DNA of 64,000 nucleotides from Pseudoalteromonas rubra (GCF_005887095.1 NZ_PNCI01000008.1:186001-250000), one strand, 5' to 3'; shown: positions 1-10,877, numbered from the stretch's first letter. The notes: generated from the letters alone by a model not told the origin. A program made the numbers and translations.

Positions 1-976
1 GTATCTGGCTTTGTTGATCTGCCGGGAATAACGCGAGCAAACTCTGAATACCGTAAAATACGCCCGCATTGTCATGGCCTGTGATCACAATTTTGTTGTC
101 GTCGACTTCCAGCTGATAACCTTCGCTGCCCAGGTCGCTCAGGTCCGCTACTTGCAAATAGATTGTTCTGGTTTTGCCGGCGCTGATGTGATCTGGCTGT
201 GCTTCCAATGTCAGACCATAATCAGCCAAATCTTCCTGAAATACCGCGACTTCACTTTTTAGTCTGCCTGCATAGCGGATCTGCCACTGACTGGACAAAT
301 CAGCATAACCACGGTTGAAATCAACATCCATAGGCTTAGGGATAATGCGTTTCAGTACATCTTCGCGAGACAACTTGCCGGTCTGCTGGTTTTGTTCAAA
401 ACGCCAAGCCGCGGTTGCACGCGGAGATAAGTCTTTAGGCTGGGCGTGACGATCCAGTTGGTTATCGCGAACAATCGGTGCGACAAAGTCCAGCATGTTT
501 TCGCTGTCAGTATTGGCAAACACGGCCGGTTTTGTATTACCACTAACCATAAATGCCCTTGGCATAAAATCAGTATAAGCGGCAATCCAGGCAGCGGCCT
601 CGTAAGGAATAGTCAAGGTTTCGCCCGGCTTTAACCCGGCAAAATCCTGAGTTGGCACTAACCGGTGTAAGTCGCCATTCACATGCTCAAACTTCAACCC
701 ACTGGCCTGCTCAGTTGCGACTTTCCTGATGGAATGAAAGTAGATCTGCCAGTCGCTTTCGCCAGCTGGTAACGCTAACTTTGAGTTGTTTTGTAAGGTG
801 ATAGAAGCCAGAAAGCTACTGCTGCCATTATGGTGATTGCTTTCTACTGCAAATGTAAAAGTGGTGTTGTCAGTAAAGGCTTGCAGTTGCGAACTATCCC
901 AGGCAGCTTTAGCCATCATCGGGACTAAAAGCGTGGCCGCGATGGCCCGGGTGAGCAGTTTTTTCTGTATTTTCAT
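1..976 (-). CDS. beta-N-acetylhexosaminidase (chitobiase, GH20), N-terminal part
   Basis: This is the first 325 codons of a secreted glycosidase; the gene continues past the left edge, so the catalytic TIM barrel is not visible. The ATG at 976 is preceded by AAGGAG at good spacing. A signal peptide (about residues 1-24, ending MMAKA) is followed by a beta-rich region typical of the CHB_HEX carbohydrate-binding domain of chitobiases (about 25-180). After it comes the alpha/beta N-terminal domain of GH20 enzymes (about 215-325), ending in the family-typical GVFYGIQSL stretch. GH20 chitobiases cleave chitobiose and other N-acetylglucosamine oligomers in the periplasm or outer membrane, which fits a marine chitin user. 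The family call is from recognised sequence character; the substrate is inferred. Confidence 0.8.
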   Translation of the reverse strand, partial: MKIQKKLLTRAIAATLLVPMMAKAAWDSSQLQAFTDNTTFTFAVESNHHNGSSSFLASITLQNNSKLALPAGESDWQIYFHSIRKVATEQASGLKFEHVNGDLHRLVPTQDFAGLKPGETLTIPYEAAAWIAAYTDFMPRAFMVSGNTKPAVFANTDSENMLDFVAPIVRDNQLDRHAQPKDLSPRATAAWRFEQNQQTGKLSREDVLKRIIPKPMDVDFNRGYADLSSQWQIRYAGRLKSEVAVFQEDLADYGLTLEAQPDHISAGKTRTIYLQVADLSDLGSEGYQLEVDDNKIVITGHDNAGVFYGIQSLLALFPADQQSQI

Positions 977-1107
977 TCCGGCTCCTTAACCTGCGCTGAG
1001 CGCAAACTTCAAATTGTTGTAAATACCATCATATAGAAGAAAAAATGACAGCGCTATCAATTTTTCCTTACAAGATCTCTATCGTCTTTTTTATCATAGA
1101 GTTAACA

Positions 1108-1133
1108 CAAAAAAGCCGCCAGAAACTGGCGGC
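1108..1133 (-). terminator. Rho-independent terminator of the M13 peptidase gene
   Basis: A perfect 8-bp stem, GCCGCCAG/CTGGCGGC, with a three-base loop is followed on the minus strand by a run of six T. It starts 19 bases after the M13 peptidase stop codon and ends the pepO transcript before the hexosaminidase promoter region. Confidence 0.85.
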
Positions 1134-1151
1134 CATAATAGCAGTAAACAC

Positions 1152-3221
1152 TTACCAGATTTTGACCCGCTCTTGCGGTTTAAGATACATTTTGTCACCT
1201 TCTTTGACATCAAACGCATCATAAAACGCCGGCATATTGGGCAACACGCCAATAACACGATAGTGGCTGGGTGAGTGCGAGTCGGTCATCAATCGATTTC
1301 GCAACTCTTCATCACGGTAGTTGCGACGCCAGATCTGCGCCCATCCCATAAAGAAGCGCTGCTCACCGGTATAGCCGTCGATTACCGGGGCCGGCTTGCC
1401 TTGCAGAGACAACTGATACGCTTTTAGCGCCACACTCAGACCACCAAGGTCACCAATGTTTTCGCCTAATGTCAGCTCACCGTTTACACTGGCATCTTCA
1501 AAAGGCTGATACTGATTATATTGTTCAACCAGTTTTTGGCTGCGCGCCTGAAACTGCGCCAGATCTTGCTCACTCCACCAGTTACGCAAGTTGCCATCAC
1601 CGTCATACTTGGCACCCTGATCGTCAAACCCATGGCCCAGTTCATGACCAATAACGGCACCAATGGCACCATAGTTGACGGCATCGTCGGCTTCCAGATT
1701 AAAGAAAGGCGGCTGGAGGATGGCAGCAGGGAAGACAATTTCGTTATTCACCGGGTTGTAGTAAGCGTTAACGGTTTGCGGTGTCATAAACCATTCGCTG
1801 CGGTCAACTGGCTTGTCAACTTTACTCACCATATCCTGATAAGCCCACTGATTGTAGCGCACATAGTTGCCAACCAGGTCGTCGGCACTGATCTCTAACC
1901 CTGAATAGTCTCGCCACTTGTCCGGATAACCAATCTTAGGTGTAAACTTGCTGAGTTTAACCTTAGCTGCCTGCTTGGTCTGTGCACTCATCCATTCCAG
2001 TTCATCGATTGACTGTTCAAAGCCTTTAATCAAGTTATCGACCAGCTCACCCATTCGGGCTTTGGCTTCTGGCGGAAAGTACTCTTTGACATAAATTTTA
2101 CCCAGCAGTTCGCCCAATACATCATTACTGGCATTCACCGCTTTCTTCCATACAGGGGCCTGCTCTTCCAGCCCGCGCAGCGTCTTGCCATAGAAGTTAA
2201 ACTTCAGGTCAACCGCTGTTTTGTGTAGCAGCTGTGCATAATCACTGGCAAAGTGAAAGGTCAAATAATCACGCCAGGCAGCCACATCCGTTTTACCAAT
2301 TAGCTCTGATAGCCCTTCCAGATAGCTGGGCTGAGTCACGACTAGCTCATTGGTAGTCAGACCAAACGCTTTCAAATAAGCCGCCATGTCGAAATGTGGC
2401 AACTGTGCATTGAGCGTATCCACCTGAAATTTATTGTAGGTTTTATCCGCATCCCGACTTTCAACCCGTGACCACTGTATTTCTGCCATCGCGGTCTCAA
2501 GTGCCATGATATGCTTCGCCGCCTGCTCGGCACGAGGCTGATCATAGCCCATCACCTGCAGCAGGCGTTCAATGTATTGGCTGTATTGCGCACGAATTTG
2601 TGTGAACTTTTCCGTATCCTGAAGGTAAAAGTCTCGGTCCGGCAAGCCCAAACCCGACTGCCACAAATAGAGCGTATTCATGGTGGAGTTTTTGGCATCA
2701 TTATTTGCATACCAGCTTAAAGGTGTCGTGCCGCCCTGAGATAAGGCACGAGCAAATAAAGCGGGCAGCTCAGATTTACTTTGTAATGCCTGAAAAGGGG
2801 CGAGGTAAGATTGCAGTGGTGCAATCCCTAACTCTTCGCGTGCCAATTCATCGGTGTAGCTGCGATAGAAATCACCCAGTTTGGCCTCGTCTGAGCCGGG
2901 TTTTGCCTGATCGTTACTGGCTGCCTGCTCCAGCGTTTTACGCAATGCTTTTTGTGATGCATCATACAGCTCAGTAAACGAGCCATAATTTGACTTGTCT
3001 GCCGGTATTTCGGTGCGCGCTAACCATTTACCATTCACATGGTAATAGAAATCATCCTGTGCCCGTACGGCACTATCGATATTGTCCAGTGCAATCCCTG
3101 AATTCAGAGTACTCTGTGCCTGCATTGCTTCGGCTTGCACGTCAGTTTTCACAGGCTCGCTACACCCCGTCAGACCCAGTGCCAGCGCAACCGCTGCGGC
3201 AGTGACTGCTATTTTTTTCAT
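1152..3221 (-). CDS. pepO: M13-family zinc metallopeptidase, lipoprotein (PepO/neprilysin-like)
   Basis: A 689-residue secreted endopeptidase of the neprilysin family, which degrades oligopeptides in the periplasm or on the envelope. Residues 1-20 form a lipoprotein signal with lipobox LTGC, so Cys20 is probably acylated. The N-terminal M13 domain spans about 45-430. The catalytic domain carries HELGH at 526-530 (two zinc ligands and the catalytic Glu) and GENIGD at 586-591, which supplies the third ligand. NAYYNP, the substrate-binding motif, lies shortly before the zinc site, and the chain ends in the family-typical VKIW. Full length for the family. Only 40 bases separate it from mutT upstream, so it may be read in part from the secA-mutT transcript. 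It has its own terminator. The family is certain; the symbol is used loosely. Confidence 0.9.
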   Translation of the reverse strand: MKKIAVTAAAVALALGLTGCSEPVKTDVQAEAMQAQSTLNSGIALDNIDSAVRAQDDFYYHVNGKWLARTEIPADKSNYGSFTELYDASQKALRKTLEQAASNDQAKPGSDEAKLGDFYRSYTDELAREELGIAPLQSYLAPFQALQSKSELPALFARALSQGGTTPLSWYANNDAKNSTMNTLYLWQSGLGLPDRDFYLQDTEKFTQIRAQYSQYIERLLQVMGYDQPRAEQAAKHIMALETAMAEIQWSRVESRDADKTYNKFQVDTLNAQLPHFDMAAYLKAFGLTTNELVVTQPSYLEGLSELIGKTDVAAWRDYLTFHFASDYAQLLHKTAVDLKFNFYGKTLRGLEEQAPVWKKAVNASNDVLGELLGKIYVKEYFPPEAKARMGELVDNLIKGFEQSIDELEWMSAQTKQAAKVKLSKFTPKIGYPDKWRDYSGLEISADDLVGNYVRYNQWAYQDMVSKVDKPVDRSEWFMTPQTVNAYYNPVNNEIVFPAAILQPPFFNLEADDAVNYGAIGAVIGHELGHGFDDQGAKYDGDGNLRNWWSEQDLAQFQARSQKLVEQYNQYQPFEDASVNGELTLGENIGDLGGLSVALKAYQLSLQGKPAPVIDGYTGEQRFFMGWAQIWRRNYRDEELRNRLMTDSHSPSHYRVIGVLPNMPAFYDAFDVKEGDKMYLKPQERVKIW

Positions 3222-3261
3222 TTTTATAATCCTTACTATTAATTTTGCTCAATGGCCATTG

Positions 3262-3669
3262 CTACTGCTGCACATCATACTGTTGCGCCAGTGCGTCCAG
3301 GATAGCCACATTGGCTGCGGGAAAAGCCAGTTGCTTTAACTCACCCCAGCTTACCCACTGGCTGGGCTGCCCTTCCAGCCCTGTCGCTTGCCCCGAAAAA
3401 TCTTCGACCTTATGCACTTCCAGTTTAACCTGTTTGTCGCCATAGTCATGTTCAATTGTCAGTAAATGTTCAGAACCGTGGACGTCAATACCGATCTCTT
3501 CTTTTAACTCTCTGGCCAATGCCTGAGTCACGCTTTCCTGCGCTTCAATTTTGCCGCCAGGAAATTCCCACAGGCCGCCCTGATGTTGCTCTTTGGCCCG
3601 TTTACATACAAAAAACTGCGCATCCCGAATGATGACACCCACAGCTACATTCACCACTTTTTTCGTCAT
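3262..3669 (-). CDS. mutT: 8-oxo-dGTP diphosphatase MutT
   Basis: A 135-residue Nudix hydrolase that removes oxidised 8-oxo-dGTP from the nucleotide pool and so prevents A:T to C:G transversions. The Nudix box GX5EX7REUXEEXGU is complete at residues 39-61 (REL and EEIGI). The start chosen is the ATG at 3669 (MTKKVVNV). A longer reading from 3732 would run through the secA terminator hairpin at 3701-3727 and adds 21 residues not expected in MutT. Downstream of secA, mutT has the same position as in E. coli and related genera. The terminator between them suggests partial uncoupling, or read-through from secA. Confidence 0.9.
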   Translation of the reverse strand: MTKKVVNVAVGVIIRDAQFFVCKRAKEQHQGGLWEFPGGKIEAQESVTQALARELKEEIGIDVHGSEHLLTIEHDYGDKQVKLEVHKVEDFSGQATGLEGQPSQWVSWGELKQLAFPAANVAILDALAQQYDVQQ

Positions 3670-3700
3670 ATCTAACTCGAATAATCTGTTTTTCTGAGAT

Positions 3701-3727
3701 AAAAAAAGCGACACAAGGTCGCTTTTT
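3701..3727. terminator. Bidirectional hairpin after secA
   Basis: GCGAC (3708-3712) pairs with GTCGC (3718-3722) around a five-base loop. A run of seven A lies to the left and a run of five T to the right. On the minus strand this is a Rho-independent terminator 17 bases after the secA stop codon. It also helps set the mutT start downstream of it. Confidence 0.75.
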
Positions 3728-3743
3728 CTCAATGTCGCTCAAC

Positions 3744-6452
3744 TTAGGATAGTTTACCGCAACATTGTTTATACTTTTTGCCTGATTTACACGGGCACGG
3801 CTCATTGCGCCCTACCTTAGGTTCAGTGCGTGCTGCCACCGCTGCCCCCTGGGGTGCTTCTCCACCGACTGGCGCTGACTCTTCATGCTGATACTGACGC
3901 GGTGCCTGCTCGCTGCGACGATGTTGCTCTTCGACTTTTTCAACATCTTCTTCAGCACGTACCTGCACTTTGCTCAGCACACCAACGACGTCCACTTTAA
4001 GGTTTTCAAGCATTTCCGAGAACAACTCAAACGACTCACGCTTGTATTCTTGTTTCGGATTTTTCTGTGCATAACCACGCAGGTGAATCCCCTGGCGTAA
4101 GTGATCCATCGCAGCAAGGTGATCTTTCCAGTGCTGATCCAGACTTTGCAGCATGACAGCCTTTTCGAACTGACGCAGTACCTGGGCACCCACCATCTCT
4201 TCTTTTTGCTTGTATGCGGCTTCAATCTCCTCACCGATACGCTCTCGTAAACGCTCTTCGTATAGTTTATTGTCTTCCTCAAGCCATTTGGCAATCGGTA
4301 ATTCAACCATAAAGTCGTTCTTCAGGCGCTCTTCGAGGCCAGGGATATCCCACATTTCAGCCAGGCTCTGTGGCGGAATGTATTGATCAACCGCACTGTT
4401 GATCACATCACCACGGATAGCTGAAATAGTTTCTGAAATGTCACCCTCTTCCAGCAGCTCGTTACGCTGCTCATACACCACGCGACGCTGGTCGTTGGCT
4501 ACATCATCGTATTCAAGTAGTTGTTTACGAATATCAAAGTTACGTGCTTCTACTTTACGCTGCGCATTTTCAATCGCACGGTTCACCCACGGGTGTTCAA
4601 TCGCTTCACCGCGTTGCATACCAAGCTTACGCATCATGTTAGTCATGCGTTCGCCCGCGAAGATACGCATCAGCGCGTCGTCCATAGACAGGTAGAAACG
4701 GCTCGAACCGGCATCGCCCTGACGACCAGAACGACCACGTAGCTGGTTATCGATACGACGAGATTCATGACGTTCAGTACCGATAATATGCAGACCACCC
4801 GCTTCCAGTACATCATCGTGACGTTTCTGCCACTGTGCCTTGATGTCATCAATTTGGGCATCGCTTGGGTTGTCCAGTTTAGACACATCATTCTGCCAGT
4901 TACCACCCAGCATAATGTCCGTACCACGACCCGCCATGTTGGTTGCGATCGTCACTTTACCTGGTAAACCGGCATCTGCAATGATATCTGCTTCCTGAGC
5001 GTGGAATTTCGCATTCAGTACGTTGTGCTCAATCTTTTCTTTGCGCAGGAAGTGTGACAGATACTCTGAGCTTTCGATTGAAATGGTACCGACCAGTACT
5101 GGCTGACCACGTTTCTGACAGTCGCGGATATCGGCCAGAATGGCTTCAAACTTCTCGTCCTGCGTCAGGTAAACCAGATCAGCACGATCGTCACGGATCA
5201 TTGGCTTGTTGGTTGGGATAACCACGGTATCCAGTCCGTAGATAGACTGGAACTCAAACGCTTCGGTATCGGCAGTACCCGTCATCCCAGCCAGTTTGTC
5301 ATACAAACGGAAGTAGTTCTGGAAGGTAATGGAGGCCAGCGTCTGGTTTTCGTTTTGAATACGAACATTCTCTTTCGCTTCCACCGCCTGGTGCAGGCCT
5401 TCTGACCAGCGACGTCCTTCCATCGTACGACCCGTGTGCTCATCAACAATGATGACTTCATTGTCTTTCACAACATAGTCGACATCTTTTTGATATAGCT
5501 TGTGTGCACGCAGGGCGGCATAAACATGGCTCAGCAGGGTAATATTACCCGCGGAGTAAAGTGAATCGCCTTCTTCAATCAGGCCATTTTTCACCAGCAA
5601 CTCTTCAACTTTCACCTGGCCACGCTCGGTTAGGTGAACCTGCTTACTCTTTTCGTCGAGTGTGAAGTCGCCATCGCCTTCAACCCCTTCTTCGTCTTCC
5701 TTCTCCTGCAGGATCAGCTCAGGTACTATGGTGTTGATCTTAGTGTATAGCTCAGAACTGTCTTCGGCCGGGCCGGAAATAATCAGCGGCGTACGGGCTT
5801 CATCGATCAGGATGGAGTCAACTTCATCCACAACGGCATAGTGCAATGGGCGCTGAACACGCTCTTCAATGCTGAACGCCATGTTGTCGCGCAGGTAGTC
5901 AAACCCGAATTCGTTGTTGGTACCATAAGTGATGTCGGCTGCATAGGCTTCTTTTTTCTGCGCGGGCATCATACCCGGCACGTTACAGCCAACGGTGAGA
6001 CCTAAGAATTCGAACAGTGGTCGGTTATTCTCGGCATCACGCTTGGCAAGATAGTCGTTCACGGTAATCACGTGTACGCCCTTGCCTGTCAAACCATTTA
6101 AATAGGCCGGAAGCGTCGCGGTGAGTGTTTTACCTTCACCAGTACGCATTTCAGAAATGCGGCCCTGATGCAAAACAATACCACCGATCATTTGTACGTC
6201 AAAGTGACGCATGCCAAACACCCGAGTCGATGCTTCACGCACGGTAGCAAAAGCTTCCGGCAGCATGTCATCCAGGCTGGTGCCTTGCTCAAATCTTTGT
6301 CTGAATTCCGCGGTTTTAGCTTGCAGTTCTTCGTCTGATAGCGCCTTATATTGTTCTTCTAGGGCGTTGATCAGGGCGACCGTTTTTCTCAGATTTTTAA
6401 TCATTCGGTCGTTGCGGCTACCAAAAATCTTGGTAAAAATTTTCGTTATCAT
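3744..6452 (-). CDS. secA: Preprotein translocase ATPase SecA
   Basis: The 902-residue motor ATPase drives unfolded preproteins through SecYEG at the inner membrane. The Walker A motif GEGKT falls at 105-109, the same numbering as E. coli SecA. The DEAD-like Walker B ([17 protein letters not shown]) and the helicase motif GRGTDI are present. The C-terminus carries the intact zinc-binding, SecB-interacting tail [13 protein letters not shown]. Full length. It is transcribed away from dciA and followed by mutT. No secM-like arrest gene precedes it; the upstream spacer holds an extended -10 promoter. Confidence 0.98.
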   Translation of the reverse strand: MITKIFTKIFGSRNDRMIKNLRKTVALINALEEQYKALSDEELQAKTAEFRQRFEQGTSLDDMLPEAFATVREASTRVFGMRHFDVQMIGGIVLHQGRISEMRTGEGKTLTATLPAYLNGLTGKGVHVITVNDYLAKRDAENNRPLFEFLGLTVGCNVPGMMPAQKKEAYAADITYGTNNEFGFDYLRDNMAFSIEERVQRPLHYAVVDEVDSILIDEARTPLIISGPAEDSSELYTKINTIVPELILQEKEDEEGVEGDGDFTLDEKSKQVHLTERGQVKVEELLVKNGLIEEGDSLYSAGNITLLSHVYAALRAHKLYQKDVDYVVKDNEVIIVDEHTGRTMEGRRWSEGLHQAVEAKENVRIQNENQTLASITFQNYFRLYDKLAGMTGTADTEAFEFQSIYGLDTVVIPTNKPMIRDDRADLVYLTQDEKFEAILADIRDCQKRGQPVLVGTISIESSEYLSHFLRKEKIEHNVLNAKFHAQEADIIADAGLPGKVTIATNMAGRGTDIMLGGNWQNDVSKLDNPSDAQIDDIKAQWQKRHDDVLEAGGLHIIGTERHESRRIDNQLRGRSGRQGDAGSSRFYLSMDDALMRIFAGERMTNMMRKLGMQRGEAIEHPWVNRAIENAQRKVEARNFDIRKQLLEYDDVANDQRRVVYEQRNELLEEGDISETISAIRGDVINSAVDQYIPPQSLAEMWDIPGLEERLKNDFMVELPIAKWLEEDNKLYEERLRERIGEEIEAAYKQKEEMVGAQVLRQFEKAVMLQSLDQHWKDHLAAMDHLRQGIHLRGYAQKNPKQEYKRESFELFSEMLENLKVDVVGVLSKVQVRAEEDVEKVEEQHRRSEQAPRQYQHEESAPVGGEAPQGAAVAARTEPKVGRNEPCPCKSGKKYKQCCGKLS

Positions 6453-6869
6453 GTTTAAACCATTTCACTCATCTATTTGCGAGCACCTATTTGGGTAACG
6501 CGGTTGTCACGCTCGCTCGTCCTGTTGGCGACAAAGTCGGACCTTGCTGTGTGCCGAGTTAAATTTGTGCCCTATCATACCAGACTATGCGCGTCTGCAA
6601 ACCATCAAAAAGTAATCTGTTCCTATTTAATCATACAAGGTTGGGAAACACACCCGAACCACTCAATGGTAGCTGGCAATGTCGACTTCCATATGCAGAA
6701 AGTAGGTAAGGTTTTTGAGGTACTGACCCTATATATTGGGGTAATAGGCGCGTATTTCAAGCACAATCTCAATCGCGGGTATGTATCTACTACCTGTCAT
6801 GGTATACACGCGTTATACTTGTACATGAAAGCGCTAAACCAGTAAGGTAAGCCGTTGTGAGTGGGTATT
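6453..6869. other. Divergent spacer between secA and dciA
   Basis: This 417-base non-coding stretch separates the divergent secA and dciA genes. It holds a readable secA promoter at 6574-6601. I see no convincing secM-like coding sequence on either strand; an open frame across 6477-6845 on the plus strand has no family character or credible ribosome binding site. The dciA promoter must lie in the right half, but I could not assign it clearly. Confidence 0.6.
6574..6601 (-). promoter_or_regulatory. Candidate secA promoter (extended -10)
   Basis: Read on the minus strand, TTTGCA (6596-6601) is followed after 16 bases by TATGAT (6574-6579). A TG one base before the hexamer makes an extended -10. 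The predicted start would give a secA leader of about 115 bases. It was assigned by eye. Confidence 0.5.
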
Positions 6870-7355
6870 ATGAGTAAAAATCGGTTTGATCCTAAGCCGC
6901 TAGGTGAATTAGCCGGTGGCTGGTCAGATAAACTGCATGGCTATATGCAAAAAGCACAGGGGATCACTGAACTGCAGCAACCTCTGCAAAACGCTTTGGG
7001 CCCTGTTCTTAGCAAAAAGTGTCGTGTTGCCAATTACCAGGACGGGACTTTATATGTTGAGGCGGCTTCGGCAACATTAGCAACGCGATTAAACTACCTG
7101 AAAATGGAGATCCTCAGTAGTTTTCGCGCCGCAGGTTACCATGACTGTTGCCAGGTTAAGATTGGCACCAACCCAGAGGCACAACAAAGACTTACCAAGC
7201 CTCATAATCAGATTAAGACACCCGACGCGAGCTATTCAGGACGCCAAATGAGTGAGCAAACGGCAGGCGATTTAATGGCACTCGCAGAACATGCTCCAGC
7301 CGGGCTAAAAGAAAAACTACTGCGCCTGGCAAAACATGGCAGGCAAAAAAAATGA
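6870..7355 (+). CDS. dciA: DciA-type DUF721 protein, DnaB helicase loader
   Basis: A 161-residue protein of the DUF721/DciA family, the ancestral loader of the replicative helicase DnaB in bacteria that lack DnaC or DnaI. The conserved KH-like core lies at about residues 20-100: a short helix, then LGPVL, the strand DGTLYVEAASATLATRL and LRSSF-like LSSFRAAG. The C-terminal tail is basic and probably disordered. The start chosen is the ATG at 6870; an in-frame GTG at 6861 is the alternative. It lies convergent to lpxC and divergent from secA. Family assignment is from sequence character; the helicase-loading role follows the family. Confidence 0.75.
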   Translation: MSKNRFDPKPLGELAGGWSDKLHGYMQKAQGITELQQPLQNALGPVLSKKCRVANYQDGTLYVEAASATLATRLNYLKMEILSSFRAAGYHDCCQVKIGTNPEAQQRLTKPHNQIKTPDASYSGRQMSEQTAGDLMALAEHAPAGLKEKLLRLAKHGRQKK

Positions 7356-7374
7356 CGCACTCGGCGTCATTTTT
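7351..7374. terminator. Shared terminator between dciA and lpxC
   Basis: GACGC (7354-7358) pairs with GCGTC (7364-7368), extended by AAT/ATT, and is flanked by an A run on the left and a T run on the right. The dciA stop codon lies inside the stem. The structure can end dciA on the plus strand and lpxC on the minus strand. Confidence 0.8.
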
Positions 7375-7387
7375 CATCTAATTTTTT

Positions 7388-8311
7388 TCAGGCAGTAACC
7401 AAAGACGTATCTACGTCCATACCCGGTGCTGGCATAGTCACAGGCTCATCAAATGTTGCCCATTCCCAAGCAGACTCTGACGCCATGATCTGACGCAGTA
7501 GCTTATTGTTAAGGCCATGACCTGACTTGAAGCAAGTGATCTTGCCCAGAATATTGTGTCCAGCCATAAACATGTCGCCCACACAATCCAAGATCTTGTG
7601 CTTTACGAATTCATCTTTATAACGTAATCCGTTCGGGTTCAAAACCTTGAACTCGTCCAGAACAACAGCATTATCCATACTGCCACCCAGAGCCAGGTTA
7701 TTAGCATGCATATACTCGATGTCTTTCATGAAACCGAATGTACGTGCACGGCTGATCTCTTCAGTAAAGCTCTGTGCGGTAATGTCTAAGCCAATACGCT
7801 GACGACTAGCATTAATTGCCGGGTGGTTGAAAGCAATTTCAAAGTCGATATGGAAACCGTCATAAGGCTCAATTTCAGCCCATTTGTCACCGTCTTCCAC
7901 ACGCACTTTTTCTTTGATACGAATAAAGCGCTTTGCTTGATTCTGCTCTGCAATACCGCCTTTTTGCAGTAAGTAAATGAAAGGTAATGCACTACCGTCC
8001 ATAATCGGTACTTCTGCACTATCCAGCTCAACGATCAAGTTATCAATACCCAGTGCCGCAACGGCCGCAATTAAATGCTCCGTTGTTGACAGACGAACAC
8101 CGTCTTTATTGGTCAAACAAGTACACAATTGCGTGTCGCCCACAGCTTCAGGGGTTGTTTCAAAATCGACAACCGGGTCGAGATCTACGCGACGAAATAC
8201 GATCCCCGTATTTACGCTCGCAGGTCGGAGAGTGATCGTGACCTTTTCACCTTTGTGTAATCCTACACCTGTGGCTTTAACGACTTCAGCAATCGTTCGT
8301 TGTTTTATCAT
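7388..8311 (-). CDS. lpxC: UDP-3-O-acyl-N-acetylglucosamine deacetylase LpxC
   Basis: The zinc deacetylase that commits UDP-3-O-acyl-GlcNAc to lipid A synthesis in the cytoplasm. With the ATG at 8311 the protein is 307 residues and keeps E. coli numbering: zinc ligands His79, His238 and Asp242 and catalytic His265 are all present. A longer frame from 8365 adds 18 residues not found in the family, and its start overlaps the predicted promoter. LpxC ends the dcw cluster after ftsZ, as in E. coli, but has a clear promoter of its own in the gap. Confidence 0.95.
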   Translation of the reverse strand: MIKQRTIAEVVKATGVGLHKGEKVTITLRPASVNTGIVFRRVDLDPVVDFETTPEAVGDTQLCTCLTNKDGVRLSTTEHLIAAVAALGIDNLIVELDSAEVPIMDGSALPFIYLLQKGGIAEQNQAKRFIRIKEKVRVEDGDKWAEIEPYDGFHIDFEIAFNHPAINASRQRIGLDITAQSFTEEISRARTFGFMKDIEYMHANNLALGGSMDNAVVLDEFKVLNPNGLRYKDEFVKHKILDCVGDMFMAGHNILGKITCFKSGHGLNNKLLRQIMASESAWEWATFDEPVTMPAPGMDVDTSLVTA

Positions 8312-8355
8312 AGGTTCGTCCGCTTCTGACTGGTTAATGACTAATGAGACCGCAA

Positions 8356-8384
8356 ATTCTATCACAGATAGAAGTCGCTGCCAA
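8356..8384 (-). promoter_or_regulatory. lpxC promoter
   Basis: On the minus strand, TTGGCA (8379-8384) and TAGAAT (8356-8361) are separated by 17 bases. A TG one base upstream gives an extended -10. The predicted start leaves a leader of about 38 bases before the lpxC ATG. The site lies in the 95-base gap after ftsZ, matching the E. coli arrangement. Confidence 0.7.
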
Positions 8385-8406
8385 TCGTTTGTTTTTTAAC
8401 CTGACG

Positions 8407-9621
8407 TTAATCAGATTGTTTGCGCAAAAACGCAGGGATATCAAAGTAATCCCCTTTTTCTTTACCACCTGAGCTATTCGACGATGCCGGTGTGCTTGCC
8501 GGTTTAGGCTCAGAAACAGTGGCACTGCTTTGCTCAGGCTCGCTACTTTCACCGCTGGTTTGCGTGAAGCTGGGGACAAACATATTCTGTCCTTTGCCGC
8601 CTTCACTGTCAGAACCAACCGCTTTCTTGAGGCCGTTGTCAACAATGCCAAATTGAGGTCTGCGCTCGCCACCGAGCCCAGTTGCAACCACAGTCACGCG
8701 CAGCTCTTCACTCATCTCTGGGTCGATAACAGCACCAACTACTACTGTTGCATTTTCAGACGCCAGCGCCTTCACATGGTTCCCCACAATCTCAAATTCT
8801 TCGATTGTGATGTCCATCCCAGCCGTGATGTTAACCAAAATACCTTTCGCACCGGTTAAATCAACATCTTCAAGTAAGGGGCTGGAAATTGCAGCTTCTG
8901 CCGCTTCCTGTGCCCGATCTGGACCACTGGCCGCAGCCGTGCCCATCATCGCCGTGCCCATCGCCGACATCACTGTACGTACGTCCGCAAAGTCCACATT
9001 GATCAAACCTGAACGGGTGATCAGTTCAGCGATACCCTGCACCGCGCCGTACAATACGTCGTTTGCTTTAGCGAAGGCATCTAATAATGTAGTACCTTTG
9101 CCTAAAACTTTAAGTAACTTGTTGTTAGGAATTGTGATGAGTGAATCTACAATTTCTGACAACTCACCAATGCCCTGATCGGCTGCCGCCATGCGCTTTT
9201 TGCCTTCCAGATCGAAAGGACGTGTCACCACTGCCACAGTCAGGATGCCTAGCTCTTTGGCCACACGCGCAACAACCGGCGCCGCCCCAGTGCCTGTTCC
9301 ACCACCCATACCGGCAGCGATAAACACCATGTCAGCCCCTTCAAGGCTCGCTTTAATGGCATCGACATCTTCTTCAGCTGCACTACGACCAACTTCAGGG
9401 TTCGCCCCAGCACCCAGGCCTTGGGTGATCTGAGTGCCCAGTTGCACAGTCACATCGGCAGAGGACTTACGCAGAGCCTGCGCATCGGTGTTCGCCACGA
9501 TGAAGCGAACGCCTTCAATTTCCTGCTTTACCATGTGTTCTACAGCGTTACCGCCGCCGCCACCGACGCCGATGACTTTAATAACGGCTTCTTCGCCGTG
9601 TTGTTCCATAATATCAAACAT
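8407..9621 (-). CDS. ftsZ: Cell division GTPase FtsZ
   Basis: The tubulin-like GTPase that polymerises into the Z ring at midcell. The ATG at 9621 gives 404 residues and has GGAG seven bases upstream; an in-frame GTG two codons earlier is less likely. The N-terminal [10 protein letters not shown] motif and the tubulin signature GGGTGTG (106-112) are intact. A long polar linker (about 320-385) leads to the conserved C-terminal peptide [10 protein letters not shown], which binds FtsA and ZipA. The gene is 20 bases after ftsA. Confidence 0.98.
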   Translation of the reverse strand: MFDIMEQHGEEAVIKVIGVGGGGGNAVEHMVKQEIEGVRFIVANTDAQALRKSSADVTVQLGTQITQGLGAGANPEVGRSAAEEDVDAIKASLEGADMVFIAAGMGGGTGTGAAPVVARVAKELGILTVAVVTRPFDLEGKKRMAAADQGIGELSEIVDSLITIPNNKLLKVLGKGTTLLDAFAKANDVLYGAVQGIAELITRSGLINVDFADVRTVMSAMGTAMMGTAAASGPDRAQEAAEAAISSPLLEDVDLTGAKGILVNITAGMDITIEEFEIVGNHVKALASENATVVVGAVIDPEMSEELRVTVVATGLGGERRPQFGIVDNGLKKAVGSDSEGGKGQNMFVPSFTQTSGESSEPEQSSATVSEPKPASTPASSNSSGGKEKGDYFDIPAFLRKQSD

Positions 9622-9641
9622 CTTCACTCTCCGACTTGAGC

Positions 9642-10877
9642 TTAAAACTCACCTTGGAACCATTTTGTAACTCGGTTCCACCAACCATCTTCGGCATCCG
9701 CTTTCGTCCTGTGTGCATTTTTGACTTGCAGCGTTCGGCCATATTGTAACAAACCTACCGCTGTTGCGTATGCCGGATCATCAACATAATCGGTTAACCC
9801 TGTTATCCCTACAGGTTTACCAACACGAACGGGCATCTGGAAAATGTCTTCTGCCACTTCCAGTGCCCCTTTCATTTTCGCACTGCCGCCGGTAAGCACA
9901 ATACCCGCGGCAATTTGATCTTCAAACCCAGACCGACGTACCTCTTCAAGTACGAGCTCAAACAGCTCTCGAAATCTGGGCTCGACAACCTCAGATAAGG
10001 TGTGTCGAGACATAATCCGCGCAGGCCTTCCACCTACGCTGGGGACTTCAATCGTTTCTTCGTTGCTAGCCATCTGGCTGCTCGCGTAGGCATATTGTAC
10101 CTTCAGCGATTCCGCGTGAGAAATAGGGGTGCGGAAAATTTTTGCAATATCCCCAGTAACCTGATTACCAGCCACCGGGATAACGGCGGTATGGCGCAAT
10201 GCACCATTGACGTAGATAGCAATGTCCATGGTACCACCACCAATATCGACAACCGCCACGCCCAGCTCTTTTTCGTCTTCAGTCAGTACTGAGTAACACG
10301 ATGCCAGTGCTGTAAAAGTCAGTTGATCAACCTGCAACCCACAACGCTCGACACACTTTTCGATGTTTTTCGCCATGTCGTTTGAGCAGGTAATAATATG
10401 CGCCTTGGCTTCCATTCTGACACCACTCATGCCCAGTGGATTCTTAATGCCTTCTTGCATATCCACGCTATATTCCTGAGGCAGCGAATGCAGCATTTTA
10501 CGCTCTGCTGACATAGGAACTGATCGTGCAATATGGATCACGTTTGCGATATCATCATCAGTGATCTCTGCATTATTGTTAATTGCAACAACACCGCTCT
10601 CGTTCTGGCACTGAATGTGTTTACCCGAAATACCGAGGTACACTGAACTGATCCGACAATCAGCCATCAGCTCAGCTTCGTCAACAGCGCGTTTGATAGA
10701 ATCAGATACCAGATTGAGGTCGTTGACACCTCCTTTATCCATACCATGGGCAACCTGATTTCCGACCCCCACGATACTCAGCTGGTTGTCTGCGGTGATC
10801 TCCCCAACCGTTGCAACCACCTTAGAGGTGCCCACATCCAGTCCAATCACTAAGTTTCTCTCTGCCGACTTGGTCAT
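9642..10877 (-). CDS. ftsA: Cell division actin-like protein FtsA
   Basis: The 411-residue actin-fold protein tethers FtsZ polymers to the inner membrane and helps recruit later division proteins. Nucleotide-binding motifs GLDVGTSKV near the N-terminus and [12 protein letters not shown] and [11 protein letters not shown] further on are intact. The chain ends in a tryptophan-rich amphipathic helix ([10 protein letters not shown]), the membrane-targeting sequence. The start codon overlaps the ftsQ stop as ATGA, so translation is coupled. Confidence 0.97.
   Translation of the reverse strand: MTKSAERNLVIGLDVGTSKVVATVGEITADNQLSIVGVGNQVAHGMDKGGVNDLNLVSDSIKRAVDEAELMADCRISSVYLGISGKHIQCQNESGVVAINNNAEITDDDIANVIHIARSVPMSAERKMLHSLPQEYSVDMQEGIKNPLGMSGVRMEAKAHIITCSNDMAKNIEKCVERCGLQVDQLTFTALASCYSVLTEDEKELGVAVVDIGGGTMDIAIYVNGALRHTAVIPVAGNQVTGDIAKIFRTPISHAESLKVQYAYASSQMASNEETIEVPSVGGRPARIMSRHTLSEVVEPRFRELFELVLEEVRRSGFEDQIAAGIVLTGGSAKMKGALEVAEDIFQMPVRVGKPVGITGLTDYVDDPAYATAVGLLQYGRTLQVKNAHRTKADAEDGWWNRVTKWFQGEF

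Noticed and set aside
3602..3805. 67-codon frame across the secA-mutT junction
   Set aside because: It runs through the terminator hairpin and both neighbouring genes.
6477..6845. 122-codon frame between secA and dciA on the plus strand
   Set aside because: No credible ribosome binding site or family character, and it crosses the predicted secA promoter.
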